A DNA stretch of 64,000 nt from Gerris lacustris (Eukaryota; Arthropoda; Insecta; Hemiptera; Gerridae): NCBI GenBank assembly GCA_951217055.1, contig OX578283.1, positions 28,147,427 to 28,211,426 on the forward strand. The letters are read 5' to 3'. The notes below the pieces were generated by a model. That model had not been told where the DNA came from, made no database searches, and saw nothing but the letters and a program-made list of their open reading frames with translations. Position numbers and translations under genes: made by a program. This document shows positions 1-11,984 of this stretch, one piece after another (position 1 is the first letter of the stretch; the number at the start of each line of letters is the position of its first letter).

Positions 1-219
1 AAATTTGATTGATAATGACCTTCCATTCAAATTTCATCAAAATCTGTCAAATTGTTTTTAAGATAATATGGTGGTTTGAAAATTTTTTAAATGAGACAGA
101 CAAAATACACACGAGACCTGAAACAAAATTCGGACTATGGATTTTTTTTAATTCGGAGACAAAAAAAGTCGTTCTTCAATATTATCAAAATGCTCCCATG
201 TAAGTTTGGAAGCAATAAT
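1..219 (+). repeat. Dispersed repeat family A, 3' part
   Basis: This matches the 3' half of family A, seen in full at 25855-26395 and 28505-28963. Shared blocks are 'accttccattcaaatttcat', a degenerate 'gacagacaaa' tract, the 'tttaattcggagac' block, and a decayed terminal 'taagtttggaagc'. No coding potential is visible. The two short frames here are chance ORFs. Confidence 0.6.
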
Positions 220-525
220 TACATGAATATTAATAAAAAAAGACCTGTCTATCGTCTAAGTGGACACGTGGAGCCTGGAGCCTATAAAGTACTACACCGA
301 TTTCGATGATATTCTTTGTTCCAATGAACTCCATTTTTAAAATATATATATATATTAGGAGAATCAAAGTATCATTTTTAAAATGCTCTATAAGATTATC
401 TCAAAGATATTATATTAAATACTAGACTTCATCCCGCGATCCCCGCGGGGTACATGCTAGGGATCAGTGGCTAGGTTTCCTATTACCATGTAGGCCAAGC
501 AGTAAAATTAAACACCCTAAGCACA

Positions 526-709
526 GGCGCACATTGAGACGCAGACGACGCAGGGCAGATTAGCGCAGTTTTCTTCAAGCGCAGAAATTTACAAAAACTC
601 ACGATTTAAGACGCAGAATCGGGCAGGGCAGTATTACGCTGCACGTGGTTTAAAAAAATAACTGTGCTGTCCGATCCTGCGTCGCCCAAGTCTCAATGTG
701 CGCCCGGGC
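526..709. mobile_element. MITE-like inverted-repeat element
   Basis: The left end (GGCGCACATTGAGAC from 526) reappears inverted at the right end (GTCTCAATGTGCGCC to about 708). Imperfect complementarity continues inward through the GACGCAGG and CCTGCGTC blocks. Short length, inverted ends and no ORF suggest a non-autonomous DNA transposon. No clear target duplication was found, so the superfamily is open. Confidence 0.5.
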
Positions 710-1088
710 TAATAGTTTGGTTTTTCAAAGCCTTCATAGAAAAGAATCAAGACTATATATTATGCATAATTATTTCATTATTAAAAATATATAAAAGGGG
801 GTATTTATAACATACAAAAAATCCTCTATGTATTTCATTATTAAGAGCGATAGAGAACCAATTAAAAAAAAAAACAAATATTAATCTAGGCGTCAAGAGT
901 TTAAACATATACGATTTTAAAAATTCGAACGGGTCTCAGAACTTTTCCTTATCAAATAATACAATAATTACAAGATAAAAAGAACTTTATATATACTACG
1001 TTTTTAAATTTTCTGTTGAATCATATGTAGTGTTGATAATACATATAACTGTTATTAAATTTTAAGTTAGCAACCGTTAAAGTGTAGA

Positions 1089-1228
1089 TATGAGAGAGTT
1101 AGTGAGATACGGTCTAAAGAAAAAAAACTAAGTTTTTACCATCTAGTTTCGTAAAATATATTTACATCATCAGGGTAACTTACATACTTAGTTTTTTTCT
1201 TTAGACCGTATCTCACTAACTCTCTTAT
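1089..1228. mobile_element. Foldback MITE with ~40-bp inverted repeats
   Basis: GAGAGAGTTAGTGAGATACG followed by GTCTAAAG and an A-rich run at 1092-1132 is mirrored at 1186-1224, with about 50 bp between the arms. Flanking TA-rich bases would fit a TA-target element, but the TSD cannot be fixed in this AT context. It lies within the family B copy. Confidence 0.65.
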
Positions 1229-1275
1229 ATATAACTGTTATTGTTATAATATAATGTTAGTGAAAAAAACAAAAA

Positions 1276-1862
1276 TAGACTGCCAATTAGTGTGGCACAT
1301 AGCTTCCTCGCATCCTATCATGTACTTTATTGCTATATTAACATTGAAATTATTGATATATTACTTTATTGTTATATTGTTTATTGTGTAAAAACTATTA
1401 ATAGTTTTAGAGGCCTTTAACACTTCATAGCGGTGTCGCTATTGGTTTTACTAAAAAATTGTACTTGAAAAAAATGTTTGTCTCAATAAATAGATGAAGT
1501 TAAATTTTTTTCCCGACCAAAAATTCCAATTTTAAATTTCAAGTTCTCGTTTACGCGAGCGTTGCTCGTGAACGCTTGGACGGATAACGTTGTCCAACGA
1601 ACTCGTCCTGGGCATTGGTAAAATGAACATGTATACCAAATTTCATCAAAATCGGTTGACATTTACTCAAGTTATCGTCGCACGTTTCATAATTCGCGGA
1701 CACACAGACCGACAGACAGACAGACAGACACGAGACCAAAAATGTTCCCTGATGTCTGAAACGGATTTCTGTCTTGGAATTTTTAAAATCGGAGGCATAA
1801 AAGTTTTTCGTTCTCAAAGGTGAACACAATGCTTCCGTTACCTTCGGTAAGCTCGGAAGCAA
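1276..1862 (+). repeat. Dispersed repeat family A inserted in family B
   Basis: It starts with the family head 'agactgccaattagtgtgg' plus 'cacatagcttcctcgc' and ends with a strong terminal hairpin at 1831-1860: stem GCTTCCG/CGGAAGC stacked on TTACC/GGTAA around a TTC loop. The interior has a (GACA)n-like tract at 1708-1730. Its middle (about 1550-1620) does not resemble other copies, so it may be chimeric. The insertion point is visible because family B continues on both sides. Confidence 0.6.
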
Positions 1863-2922
1863 AATAGTTTATTTATTTCAATTTATTTACCTTATATAAA
1901 TGACAACTAACTAGAAAGCTGATCTTAAACCTATATAGAAGGACAAATCTTTGTACAACGAATTTCGCCAACACCGAATCTAAACTGTGCCATCGATATG
2001 TCCCCGTGTAGGGGACGGTAAGAGAAGAAAAATGAGTAGAAGGAAAGAAGTGCATACTGCAGAAAAATTAAAGGGTCACAAGTGTAAACAAACCTGGTTG
2101 TCACATGTCAATTAATTTATTTCTTTGTTTTCTTTTCCTGTTTCGCTGTCATTCAATGTTTATCTCATAAAAATAAAATTAGTTTTTACATAACAAAAAG
2201 GCCTGATATAATCATTCTTGAACATTTTAACAATTTTATCAGCCATACCAGGTACTAAAATATAAAATTTTAAATTTGAAACTCGTCAAAATAAAGATCG
2301 TAAATATGGGTCATGTCAAAACAAATAAAATAACTTGCGGATTTTTTCTGAACTAATTTTCCATACAGCAAAATTTGCTGAAAAAGAATTAAATTCGACT
2401 GAAAGTATTAAAATAATGCATTGTCATCGTGTTCTGAGATATTCTAAAAGTTTCAAATAGCTACTCGGGAAGTTAGTTAAAAATCGATTGCAAGATTTGT
2501 AACTGGACCCATAAACAAACAAACAAGAAAGCAAGCTAATAAAAACGTAGTAAAAATGGTGGCAGATATTTAGTTAAATTGTAGGGATATTATTTATCTT
2601 GTAGAGAGGTATAATTCCCATTTCACCTCAATCGGCGAAATGGTGGCAGATATTAAAACAAAATTCAGCGGAAACTATTTGCATAATAAAGAAGTATAAT
2701 TGGTGCAAATTTCAGCGCCATAGAAAATGTTTTAAGTAATTACGAATTTTAGTAATTTTTGCTGACTCAGCAAAATAGGTTAATGACATCATATTTATGA
2801 TTTTCAGGGCGGCAAACTAGATTAAGGACTGATTTTCGTACCAAGTTTTAAACCTCAAGCTTAAAAACTGTGGGAGTCGTGTGTCATTTTGTTTTGATGT
2901 TAAAATCAATAACTGACATTTA

Positions 2923-3431
2923 CTACGTTCACACATCGTTTTGAAAGCGTTTCGGATCCAATTCGTTTTCAAAACGATTCCCGTTCACACAACAAAAAAT
3001 ACAGGTGATCGAAATATTTGTTTTCGAAATCTCGTAACGGTGACGTCACGAGTAAAACCTTCTTTCTTGTTACCTAATAAGTCCGCGAATTTTTACTTTT
3101 TATTTACAAGTTATTAAAAGTTTTTACAGGTTCTTTATAGTATTAACTTTTGTTTAAAAACGTTTTTGCAGTTTAAAAAAAAGAAACGGAAGCTCACGAA
3201 AACTTAAAAACATCAAGAACTTCAAAAGTGGAAAAGAGTAAAATAACCTGATATCTCGATCCCCTCCACGACCTGTTCATCCGAGCGTTTTAAATTTCGA
3301 TCCCCCGATCCGAACACGTATTTCTGGTGGAGCGGATATAACCCGATACGATCCGTCGATCTCCGTTCGTACAGCGTTTTGAACTAGCGGATCGATTTCA
3401 AAACCGTTTCCAAAACGATGTGTGAACGTAG
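2923..3431. mobile_element. Non-autonomous TIR element, CTACGTT family (509 bp)
   Basis: The terminal inverted repeats are CTACGTTCACACATCGTTTT at the left and its complement at the right (CGATGTGTGAACGTAG). TA dinucleotides lie outside both ends. The interior holds further copies of the TCGTTTTGAAA-type subterminal motif in both orientations and no ORF of note. The same first seven bases and TA flanks recur at 31956-32391 and 47955-49850. Confidence 0.65.
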
Positions 3432-3439
3432 TAATTGTT

Positions 3440-3700
3440 ATAAAAGACGGTGAAAAATTGTTAATAACTTTGGTTCTAATCAATATGTTTCGATGAAACC
3501 AAGCCTACACATGCGCAAAATGTTTGCACATAGCTCTGCAAAAAATAATTGATTTCGTGGAGCCTGTTTTGCGACATTAAAGTCGAACTTATGGCGACTA
3601 TCACACACACATGCAAGCACGGAAAAAGCCAAGGCCGGATTCAGTTTTTGGAATGTAAAATATAAAAAAGTATCCAAACATGTAGCAATTCTGATCAATG
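3440..3700 (-). repeat. Dispersed repeat family K, copy 1
   Basis: Reverse-complement similarity to 20620-20885: 'gttaataactttggttct', 'gaaaccaagcctac', the 'gcgcaaaatgtttgc' block, 'ccggattc' and 'tttttggaatgt'. Two overlapping minus-strand frames here follow the repeat, not a gene. Confidence 0.5.
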
Positions 3701-3824
3701 TACAGACACAACTTTAATTTTAAACATATATATAGTAATTAATACATAAATATTTGTAAAAATTGGGAATCTGAACAATGTAAAGAAAATTTTGTTTTCG
3801 TGCAATGGCGCACTAAGGACAACC

Positions 3825-4640
3825 ACCCCATTTGTCCCCAGGCCACCCAACTTAAGAATTGGAGTATACATTTTTGTTAGAAGATTTGGATTCTATGGTA
3901 AAAAGTAAAGAAAATTTACTTCATTTTTTTTCTATTTCCAATATATTTGTCTATCATTGCCCTCTATAAGGGGGCAGAGATAGAAAATAACCCTCCCAAA
4001 AATAGTAAAAAAAAATAAAACTTGTATTGTTGTAAAATCTAAACGGTTAATAATAAATTAATGAAACTTAGGGGATCTGTACCTTGTGAAGGGAAGTTTG
4101 TATTCATCTACTAGCGCACTATAGAGAAAACCACGCTAGTTGTCCTAGGCCATCCAATTTAAAAATTTCAAATTGGAATATGTATGTTCAGTAGCAGATT
4201 TGGAATCTATCATAAAATAAATAAAAAAATACTTCAAACATTTTTATTAACTCCAATATTTTGGAAAAATATTGGTTGCTCCTAACAACCAATATTATTG
4301 AGGGCAAAAGTATAAAAAAGGTAAATTTCAGTGCACTTGTAAAAAAAAACTTATATTAAACTTTGTACAAATTATTAATCGAGTATTGGAATAAATTCAA
4401 TAACAATACTCCAGGGGGAAAAATATTGGAGGTACAAAAAATTTTGGAAGTAAGATTTTATATTTTGCCATGGATTTCAAATCTACTATCAAAAATACAC
4501 ATTCTAATAAGAAATTTTTAAGTTGGATGGCATGGGGGTAACACTAAGGTGGTTTCCCCTAGTGCGTGAGTGGATGAATACAAACTTGCCTTCACAAGGT
4601 ACAGATCCCCTAAGTTCCATTAATTTATATTAAACCTATT
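3825..4640. repeat. Repeat family C with internal inverted duplication
   Basis: The block at about 4052-4260 ('aacttaggggatctgtacct', 'tagcgcacta', 'gtcctaggccatcc') recurs inverted at about 4440-4630 ('ggatggcatgggg', 'cccctagtgcg', 'aggtacagatcccctaagtt'). Part of the same sequence opens the region at 3825. A further cluster of this family lies at 55860-56560. No protein coding is visible. Confidence 0.55.
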
Positions 4641-5146
4641 TAAATATTAAAGGGGGAACTTTTGGGTCACCCTCTATATATTTATTTATTTTAAATAAAT
4701 ATATCCAAAAAAGAGGAGATTTCGCTTATTATACATATTATTATATTGTAATTTGTTTGATGAAAGTTATTTTTTATGCTTATCCAGAATTTTAGGTTTC
4801 ACGTATTTCGCAGATAGGCAGACAATTAAAAAATGAATACACATTCTTGGATACAGTGATCTTAAAACGAAATTTTGCTGTATATGTATCACAATACTTT
4901 CTATACGAAAATATTGTGTAACATGAAAGTTAAAAAACTTACAAGGAAAATAAAATTTGCGTCCCTCATTTAACTGTGACACTCACTCAATAGCAGGTAG
5001 CTTTTAGTACGAGCTTTATCTCGTATTTTGAAAGGAAATTATGATGAAAAAGGTAGCCTTTTACTTGAATAAGAACACATTTGAATACATTCTATATTTA
5101 CACTGTCCATTTGTAACTTTACAAATTCAATAGAGAGGGAATAATT

Positions 5147-5240
5147 TCAAGATAAAAAGAACTTTTTATATACTACGATTTTAAATTTTCTGTTGAATCG
5201 TATGTAATGTTGATAATATAATTGTTATTGTTATGAAAAC
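5147..5240 (+). repeat. Family B fragment
   Basis: About 90 bp matching the family B stretch at 960-1050 and 57450-57540 ('caagataaaaagaac', 'ttttctgttgaatc', 'gtaatgttgataatataatt'). Confidence 0.55.
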
Positions 5241-5693
5241 ATAAATGGCAACACATATATTTCACTTTTATTTTTTTTAAATAAACTAAGTAATAGTTAT
5301 AGAATTATAAATTTAGGAACGCAGCAGCGTAAGTCCGCCCCGCCAAATCAAAAAGTCAAAATTTCACAAAAGCTGCCAGTGTATAAATATTATACTGTAG
5401 GTGACAAACTAGAGTTTTTAAGGGTCTACAGCGTGAAATACGTACAAGCTACCTAAATAATTTTTTAAATATCTTTGAAGGCCGTGTCCTGTAGATCAAA
5501 ATAAAAAAAAAGGTCAAAATCGGTCAAGTAGAAGTAGAGAAAGATAGGTTTGAAAATGGTAGTTTTGATAATTCTTCTTCTTATTCTTATTCTTCCTTCA
5601 TTTTACGTTGACGCACCTACAGCCTAAACTACTGAACCGATTTTAATGAATGAGGGCATTTTGGATCCGTCTAGGGCTCTAGTGCATCCCCCC

Positions 5694-5794
<101 letters not shown>

Positions 5795-6364
5795 AAATAT
5801 ATATAAATTTAAGTCTATTTTCAATGAAGATGGAGAAGTCAAATATGATACACGATAGATAAATCGACATAAATTTATTTTATTTTACTTATTTTAATTT
5901 ATTTTTTATTAAATTAGTAAGTTGAAAGTCGGTAGGTAGAACCAGGAAAGTAGAATATCAGTTAGATCCATGACTCACAATACTTATCGACCCTGAACTT
6001 GACTCTAAGAAATAATGTAAATATAATGAGTTCTCACAAAACAGTCCTGGGTTAAAATAATAAAATAGTAAGTAAAATAAAGTAATAAAACGACATTTAA
6101 TTCGAAGAAAAACATTTTTTCTTCAAAATATGTGAAGATGCTTATTTCAACACAATTTATAACTCAGATAAAGATAAACTATTGTTATTTTAATTGATAT
6201 TATTTTATTTAAAATTGTTTTTAGTTTTCAAATTGTCAAGAGTAATAGTTGTAAAGGTATTACAAGACAAATGTTATAATTTTAAGTAACTTATTTAAAA
6301 ACTGAAAATGCCCAGGTAAGAGCGAAATATAGTCATTATATTACCAATAAATAGTCAATATATA

Positions 6365-6850
6365 CAGGTAACGGAAGCTATGTAATCGTTCTGAAGATGT
6401 AATCACAGACATGTAACCGTGTTTGTGTGTCGGTCCGTCTGAGGCTTATTTTTTGCGAACCAACATATTTTAAAAACAACTAGTCTTAATGAAATTTGGA
6501 TGGAAGGTCATAATTAGCCCATTGTTGGTCCCATATAAGTTTAAACCTTCTGCGCCCATTTGTTTCTCTTCCACACGCACACAAACATAAATTAATTTTT
6601 ACCTATAGCTCTAAATATAACCCGCAAGAAAGTATAACCCGCAGATAGCCCCAGATTAATTTAACCGCCTGCGCTTTTAAAATGTTGCACAAATTAATAC
6701 TTACAGGCATTTAAAAAATCATTTAAGGGAATCAAAAAGGGGGAATTAAATAAATTTAAAAATAATAGTTTGCAATTGCATAAAATCATTAAATTATACG
6801 AAATAGGACGCGAGGAAGTTATGTGCCACACTCATTAACTGTCTATTTTA
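6365..6850 (-). repeat. Dispersed repeat family A, reverse copy
   Basis: Reverse-oriented family A. The hairpin end 'aggtaacggaagctatg' is at 6366, followed by 'tttgcgaaccaacatatttt', 'gaaatttggatggaaggtca', 'cccattgttggtcccata' and finally the head 'ggacgcgaggaagttatgtg' near 6806-6825. Confidence 0.65.
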
Positions 6851-6884
6851 ATTAATCCTTAAAGACCAAATGGAGAATAAAATA

Positions 6885-6995
6885 AAAAAATCGGGTACGT
6901 GGTACCTCGGAACTTTTCCTCACTTCTCCTGCTGCTTCGTTCAGTACTTGAATGGGTGACCGTTTTGATCTAACTGATTCTTTTATTATGATTGT
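6885..6995 (+). repeat. 5S-rRNA-like repeat, copy 1
   Basis: GTTCAGTACTTGAATGGGTG at 6936-6955, followed by ACCG, matches the universally conserved 3' part of 5S rRNA (around the pol III box C). The homologous minus-strand copy at 13995-14105 is closer to canonical 5S. Downstream 'taactgattcttttattat' is shared with that copy, so this is a repeat that carries a 5S piece and not a functional 5S gene. Confidence 0.55.
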
Positions 6996-7586
6996 TCAAA
7001 AAATAAATGTATACATTATTTTTATTCATTTATTTAATTATTTGAATTTTGGCTTTTTTTTATTGAGGAAAACTAAAAATACATTTGGTGTTGTGGGTTG
7101 TGGGACACCCGATAGGAATGAAGTTTTTTCGCTTTTCTTTAATTATTATAAAATCACACTACTAAGTATACGATGCTAACTACTTATATGGAGGAGTGTT
7201 ATAGATATGAGACAAAATTAAAAGATATACAACGCTGCAAAATGTATTGCTTTCGTCAAACCATTCACATTTTATTAAAATCGGACGATTATTGCTTTTA
7301 AAATAAGGTCGACAATACAAATTTATTATGTGGAATGATTACAATATCGTGTAAATTGATAAATAAAAATGTACAACTCTACACTAATGCTTAAAAACAA
7401 TATTCGGTAAAACGACATATAGCCGCCATGTTCTACATTCTCCTTAAAAATAATAATAACAATAAACTTCTTAGTAAATAGGAACTTCGTAGATTTCGGA
7501 ATTAAAAAGAAAACAATTATTAAAGTAAGTAGAATGAAAAATATTAATAACCAGGTCAATAAGTGTGTGCTAGTCAGCACACAGCG

Positions 7587-8268
7587 AGGGTCCGTAGGCA
7601 ACACTGTATTGTTTAAGTAGTACCCTATTGATAGTGTTTTTTAAAAAGCTAAAAAGCTTACTTTGAACTATCCTATGGGTCTGATATTCTCAAAACACAT
7701 TAACAAACTTCTGATAAAGTATTTTTTGCCACTGAACCGGACTACAACCATATAAATACATCAAAAAGACCACAAAAACGTATTTTGTCAATAAAAAAAA
7801 AAACAATACTTTTTTCGAAATTTCCAAAAAGAGGTATCTTTACTTTTGGTCGAAGAATGTACAGGATTTTTTGCACTTAACATAAGCGAGATAGAGGGGG
7901 ATAGGGGGGGGGGGACACACGTTTCACACCCACTTCAAACTTGGCTATAAGCTCGCCCTATTAAAGTTATAACCAAATAATTATATCTTTTTTGTAATCA
8001 GCTCGACGTACCCTTTCATATGATACCCCTCACGGTGTCGAAAAAAAAAAAAAAAAATGATTAACCCTTTAGTTTTTTTACCCTAATTTTTTTGATTTTT
8101 TTTTAAGTCGCTATATTTTTAACATGTGTGGTTAGGTACAAGACATATACATGCAAAATTTTTAAAGTCATTGGACAAAAGTGTAGCTGTGAGAGCAGGC
8201 GATGGACGGACGGACAGACAGACACACGCAGGAAAATATAAGGGTCCTTGGTTTTGCCTACGGACCCT
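7587..8268 (+). mobile_element. TIR element family D, copy 1 (682 bp)
   Basis: Bounded by perfect 15-bp inverted repeats AGGGTCCGTAGGCAA (7587-7601) and TTGCCTACGGACCCT (8254-8268). The interior is colinear with the inverted copy at 62020-62653, including the G-rich tract, the 'gctcgacgtaccctttcata' block and a (GACA)n tract. Similarity continues just outside the left TIR into a small palindrome (GTGTGCTAGTCAGCACAC, 7565-7582), so the true element may be longer. Confidence 0.65.
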
Positions 8269-8474
8269 AAAAATTGTCAAAGTAACAGGGGATTTTTTTT
8301 TTACATTGGCCACTTTTATCCGAAATCATGTGAAGTTGTGCATCCCACGGTGCAAGGGTTGAAGTTAACGCTTTTAGCCATAATTGCCTTTTGTAATAAA
8401 TTGTACTATTATATATTAAGAAAAAACCTTTTAAGAAATTCAACTATAACTTTGCGAATAAAATACCAAAACCA

Positions 8475-8645
8475 AAAGAGCAGTGGAAAGTAAACAATTC
8501 TTGACATTACCTCTCCACGACCCTTATCTTTCCTTGTTTAGCGCATTATGGAAATAGAATTCTCTTCACGAACTTCGTCAAGCTCTTATCTATATCCTTG
8601 TTTAACACACTGTTTAGTATACCCTTCTCTTTCTTAATCGTTTTT
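8475..8645 (+). repeat. Dispersed repeat family F, copy 1
   Basis: About 170 bp matched by 10547-10735: 'aagagcagtggaaa', 'ctccacgac', 'ttatctttccttgtttagcg', 'tacccttctctttct'. No ORF is conserved between the copies. Confidence 0.55.
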
Positions 8646-8825
8646 TGAAAAAAAAATTATTTTATCTCCAGTAAGGAGAAAAAGTTATAATTTTGGATTA
8701 GTTTAGAGGGACGAAAGTAAGTCTTTTCTTCCCTGAACTCAAAAGTAGGGAGAAAAGTAAAAGTATAGGGCGAAAAAGTGAAAGTATAGCAAATAATAAT
8801 TAATATAAAAATGCCATTTTTCAAA

Positions 8826-8840
8826 ACTGGTCTTATTTTC

Positions 8841-8889
<49 letters not shown>

Positions 8890-9015
8890 GTTCCTGTATT
8901 CTTCACCTTAGATGTATCTATGTGCAAAATTTGGGGAATATTGAATGACGGGAAGTAGTTCAAAATTGGGGTAATAGGTGTGCGATGAAACTTAAAAAAC
9001 AAATAAATTTGATGC

Positions 9016-9051
<36 letters not shown>

Positions 9052-9173
9052 GTCCTGTATTCTTCACCTTAGTTGTATCTATGTGCAAAATTTAGGGAAG
9101 ATTGAATGACGGTAAGTGGTTCAAAATTGGGTAATAGGTGGGCGATGAAACTTAAAAAGCAAATAAATTTGAC

Positions 9174-9204
<31 letters not shown>

Positions 9205-9644
9205 GTTTCTGTATTCTTCACCTTAGTTGTATCTATGTGCAAAATTTGGGGGAGATTAAATGACGGTAAGTGGTTCCAAATTGGGGTAATGGGTGTGCGA
9301 TGAAACTTAAAAAGCAAATAAATTTGACGCCATTTTGTTTTTGTTTTTTTTTGTTTTGGTTTCTGTATTCTTCACCTTAGTTGTATCTATGTGCAAAATT
9401 TGGGGAAGATTGAATGACGGTAGGTGGTTCAAAATTGGGGTAATAGGTGTGCGATGAAACTTAAAAAGGAAATAAATTTGACGCCATTTTGTTTTTTGTT
9501 TTTTTGTTTTTGGTTTCTGTATTCTTTACCTTAGTTGTATCTATGTGCAAAATTTGGCGAAGAATGAATCACGGGAAGTGGTTCGAAATTGGGGAAACGG
9601 AAATGTGCGATGAAACTTACAAAGCAAAGTAATATAAGACCAGT
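8826..9644 (-). mobile_element. Family E element: tandem ~130-bp units separated by T tracts
   Basis: Five units of a 130-bp core start near 8889, 9051, 9205, 9358 and 9512, each preceded by a T tract. The first tract is 45 T (8844-8888), the next 33 and 27, and the last two are interrupted by G. The array is framed by ACTGGTCTTAT (8826-8836) and ATAAGACCAGT (9634-9644). Read on the minus strand, each unit ends in poly(A). A two-unit copy lies at 60740-61067. Lysine- and phenylalanine-rich frames here come from the homopolymers. Confidence 0.75.
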
Positions 9645-10139
9645 AAAAAGTAAGGTTTGCCAACTTAATTATTTTATAAATAATAGAAAATTAATGGCTA
9701 ATGTAATGAAGTTGTTGAAATCAGGTTGGCGACACTGCTTATTCGACCTTGTTTATAACCTGCATCTAAAAATAAATAACCTTCTATTTGAGTTTAAATC
9801 CAATTCTTATTTGTTTTTAATATTAAATCTCTTATATTATCTGCTATTAACACGTTCAGGACGGCCAGAAAAACCTGAAATTTCCTACGGGCTGAATTTT
9901 TATAAAATTCATAATTGATGTAAAAACATCATATAAACACATAAAAAATATTAAAATTTTTTTTTTTTAATTATTTAGGTAATTAATAATTAAATTATTC
10001 AAAACGCATATACGCGGCGTGCAGGCCGGGGGGAAGTTTGCAAAGTGCTAATTATTATTGTTATTTATTAAAATAATAAATAAAAACTGTGCAATGAATG
10101 AAAATGTGTATTTTCTCCCTACTGGAGATAAAATATTGT

Positions 10140-10330
10140 ATGCACCTCGTGAGTAAAGTGCCATTATTCCCCTCGCGATAATTATCTCCCTCGGCTGTGC
10201 CTCGGGAGCTAATTAGCGGCGAAGCCGAAGGAACCATGGTCGATTTAGGGACCATAGTTCCTTCGGCTTCGCCTCAAGAACTAACTTTTTCGCTCTGGGA
10301 ATAATGGCTTACTCTACTCCCAAGGTGCAT
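10140..10330. mobile_element. Foldback element family I with inner hairpin, copy 1
   Basis: Imperfect outer inverted repeats (ATGCACCT...GGTGCAT, with CCATTATTCCC mirrored by GGGAATAATGG) enclose an inner hairpin at 10218-10273. The inner arms are GGCGAAGCCGAAGGAAC plus CATGGTC, with one mismatch and a short loop. A related, more decayed copy is at 53124-53281. Confidence 0.6.
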
Positions 10331-10379
10331 AAATAATTATTAATAGTAGGTATTTAAAAATAGAATGATATCATATCTT

Positions 10380-10975
10380 TATATTTTTTAGCCTAAATTG
10401 TCACTACTCGCGTATAGTAAGTACTGTGTCTTATCTTGGGGCATGGAACCCAATTCACAAATCCAACTTGTAATAATAATTCAAAAAGCCATTATAATAT
10501 AAAGATAGCCATAAAAAACCAAAAGGTATCCCTCAAACCTGACCGAAGAGCAGTGGAAAAATAAACAATACGTGAAATTACCCCTCCACGACCTACCAAC
10601 CCATTATCTTTCCTTGTTTAGCGCATTATGAAAGTAGAATTTTTGTTTCACGAACTTAGTTAACCCCTTATCTCTATCCTTGTTTAACGCAAAATTTAGT
10701 ACACCCTTCTCTTTCTATCTCGATTTTTGAAAGAAACGTTTTTAATAGTGTATTTAAAAATACAACGGTATCTTATATTAGCATTCTATTTTTTAGAATA
10801 TCAGCCTAAATTGTCTCTAGTCGATTCCATCCTGAAATACTGTGAACAACTGTGTTATCTAGGGGTCAATTCACACATCCAACAAGTAATAATAATAGTT
10901 CAAAAAGCCATCATAAAGATAGCCATAAAAAAACCAAAAGGCATCCCTCAAACCTGGCCGTTCTTGATTTTAAAA
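10380..10975 (+). pseudogene. Two LINE reverse-transcriptase tail fragments flanking a family F copy
   Basis: The stretches 10380-10545 and 10747-10970 are diverged direct repeats of the same LINE segment. The second reads in frame as 'DSILKYCEQLCYLGVNS' then 'IVQKAIIKIAIKKPKGI'; the first has 'KYCVLSWG'. This is the end of a jockey/CR1-type reverse transcriptase (typical pattern YxxxxWG...IQKxxIR). The better fragment at 21220-21706 has the same 'VQK.IIKI..KKPK' run. Family F copy 2 (10547-10735) lies between them. Frame breaks show a dead copy. Confidence 0.55.
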
Positions 10976-11059
10976 TACTATCAGTTAAATCATTTTTATT
11001 AATTATTTATTTTAGTTTTATTGAATTATTTTCAGTTACGCAACTCACTCACTAAATGA

Positions 11060-11970
11060 ATCACACAACAAAAAAAACAAAAAAAAACGACATGGAACGT
11101 AACACGCCGACATGCAAAAATAAAATAAAAAAAACACTTACTAACTAAAAAAATGATAACTAAACTAAATTAATAATAACATAAATTAATAAGAACAATA
11201 AAATATATAATAAATATATAAAAAAAATAGGCACTAAATTGAGACAAAGTTCTCTCTCTAGTAGCTGCGACAGCTATTGAGGACTATCACCACATAATAT
11301 CATTTATTTTTCTTAAATGGTTGTTTCACAGTTATAATGGTATTATGTAGATTATAGTTGTATTTTTTTCTAGTGTAATGTGGTGGAATAAAGAATATTT
11401 ATTTATTTTCATTTTTTTATTATTTACAAATATTATCAAATCATAAAGAAATACTACATTTTATCAATGTTATACTTGTTTTATAGCTTTAAAAATATGA
11501 CAGAAAAAAGTTTCTTTAAAAGGCTTTTAACTAATATGTGTATTATACAGCATAATGTAGATAATACATTAATAAATCATAAAAGTGTCCACTAGTGTGT
11601 TAATTGGTAAATTAATGATTAATAACACAAATATAATAGTGTATAGTATAGAATGCTCAACTCCGTTCTATAATGACTAAACCTGTCAAATCAAAAATGT
11701 AAAAAAATGATAATATTGTTTTACAGTAATTAGTCAATATATTATTCTTAATGCCTATTTAATGTGACCCAGAGCTATTTGAAAACAAAAAAAAAAAAAA
11801 TTTTTAAATATTTTGAGCCCTAATATAGCTATGACTCTATTAGGAAAAATCGGTCCGAGACAACTCAGACAAACTTTCTCATATACGGGTTCATAATTAC
11901 TTAGCCCAATATTTTCCATTTATTGGTTTTCGAATGTACATTTAATTATTATTGAACATTTAATCAAAAT
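11060..11970. other. Gene-free AT-rich stretch
   Basis: No supported ORF or RNA gene. It consists of A/T-rich unique or decayed DNA. The stretch 11370-11420 ('ggtggaataaagaatattt' then 'atttatttt') may be the 3' tail of the LINE relic just upstream. Confidence 0.4.
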
Positions 11971-11984
11971 TTATCATAAAAATT

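Larger units (their letters stand above)
945..2560 (+). repeat. Dispersed repeat family B, copy 1 (interrupted)
   Basis: The pieces at about 945-1075, 1235-1275 and 1867-2560 are colinear with 57445-58145. Shared blocks include 'caagataaaaagaac', 'aatctaaac.gtgccatcga', 'aggggacggtaagagaaga', 'acaaacctggttgtcaca' and 'tcgggaagttagttaaaaat'. A foldback element (1089-1228) and a family A element (about 1276-1862) interrupt it. No conserved ORF spans the copies, so it is probably non-autonomous or a UTR-derived repeat. Confidence 0.65.

Noticed and set aside
997..2549. Family B as a fourth member of the CTACGTT TIR family (it contains TACTACGTTTTTA near one side and ACGTAGTA at its end)
   Set aside because: Similarity among family B copies continues upstream of the left CTACG (through 'caagataaaaagaac'), so that motif is not the element boundary.
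7326..7604. Minus-strand 92-codon hydrophobic frame as a possible membrane protein
   Set aside because: Hydrophobicity follows AT-rich codons. It starts inside the family D terminus and has no support from a homologous frame in copy 2.
9069..9317. Lysine-run and phenylalanine-run frames
   Set aside because: Translation of homopolymer tracts in the family E array; the same is true at 60834-61178.
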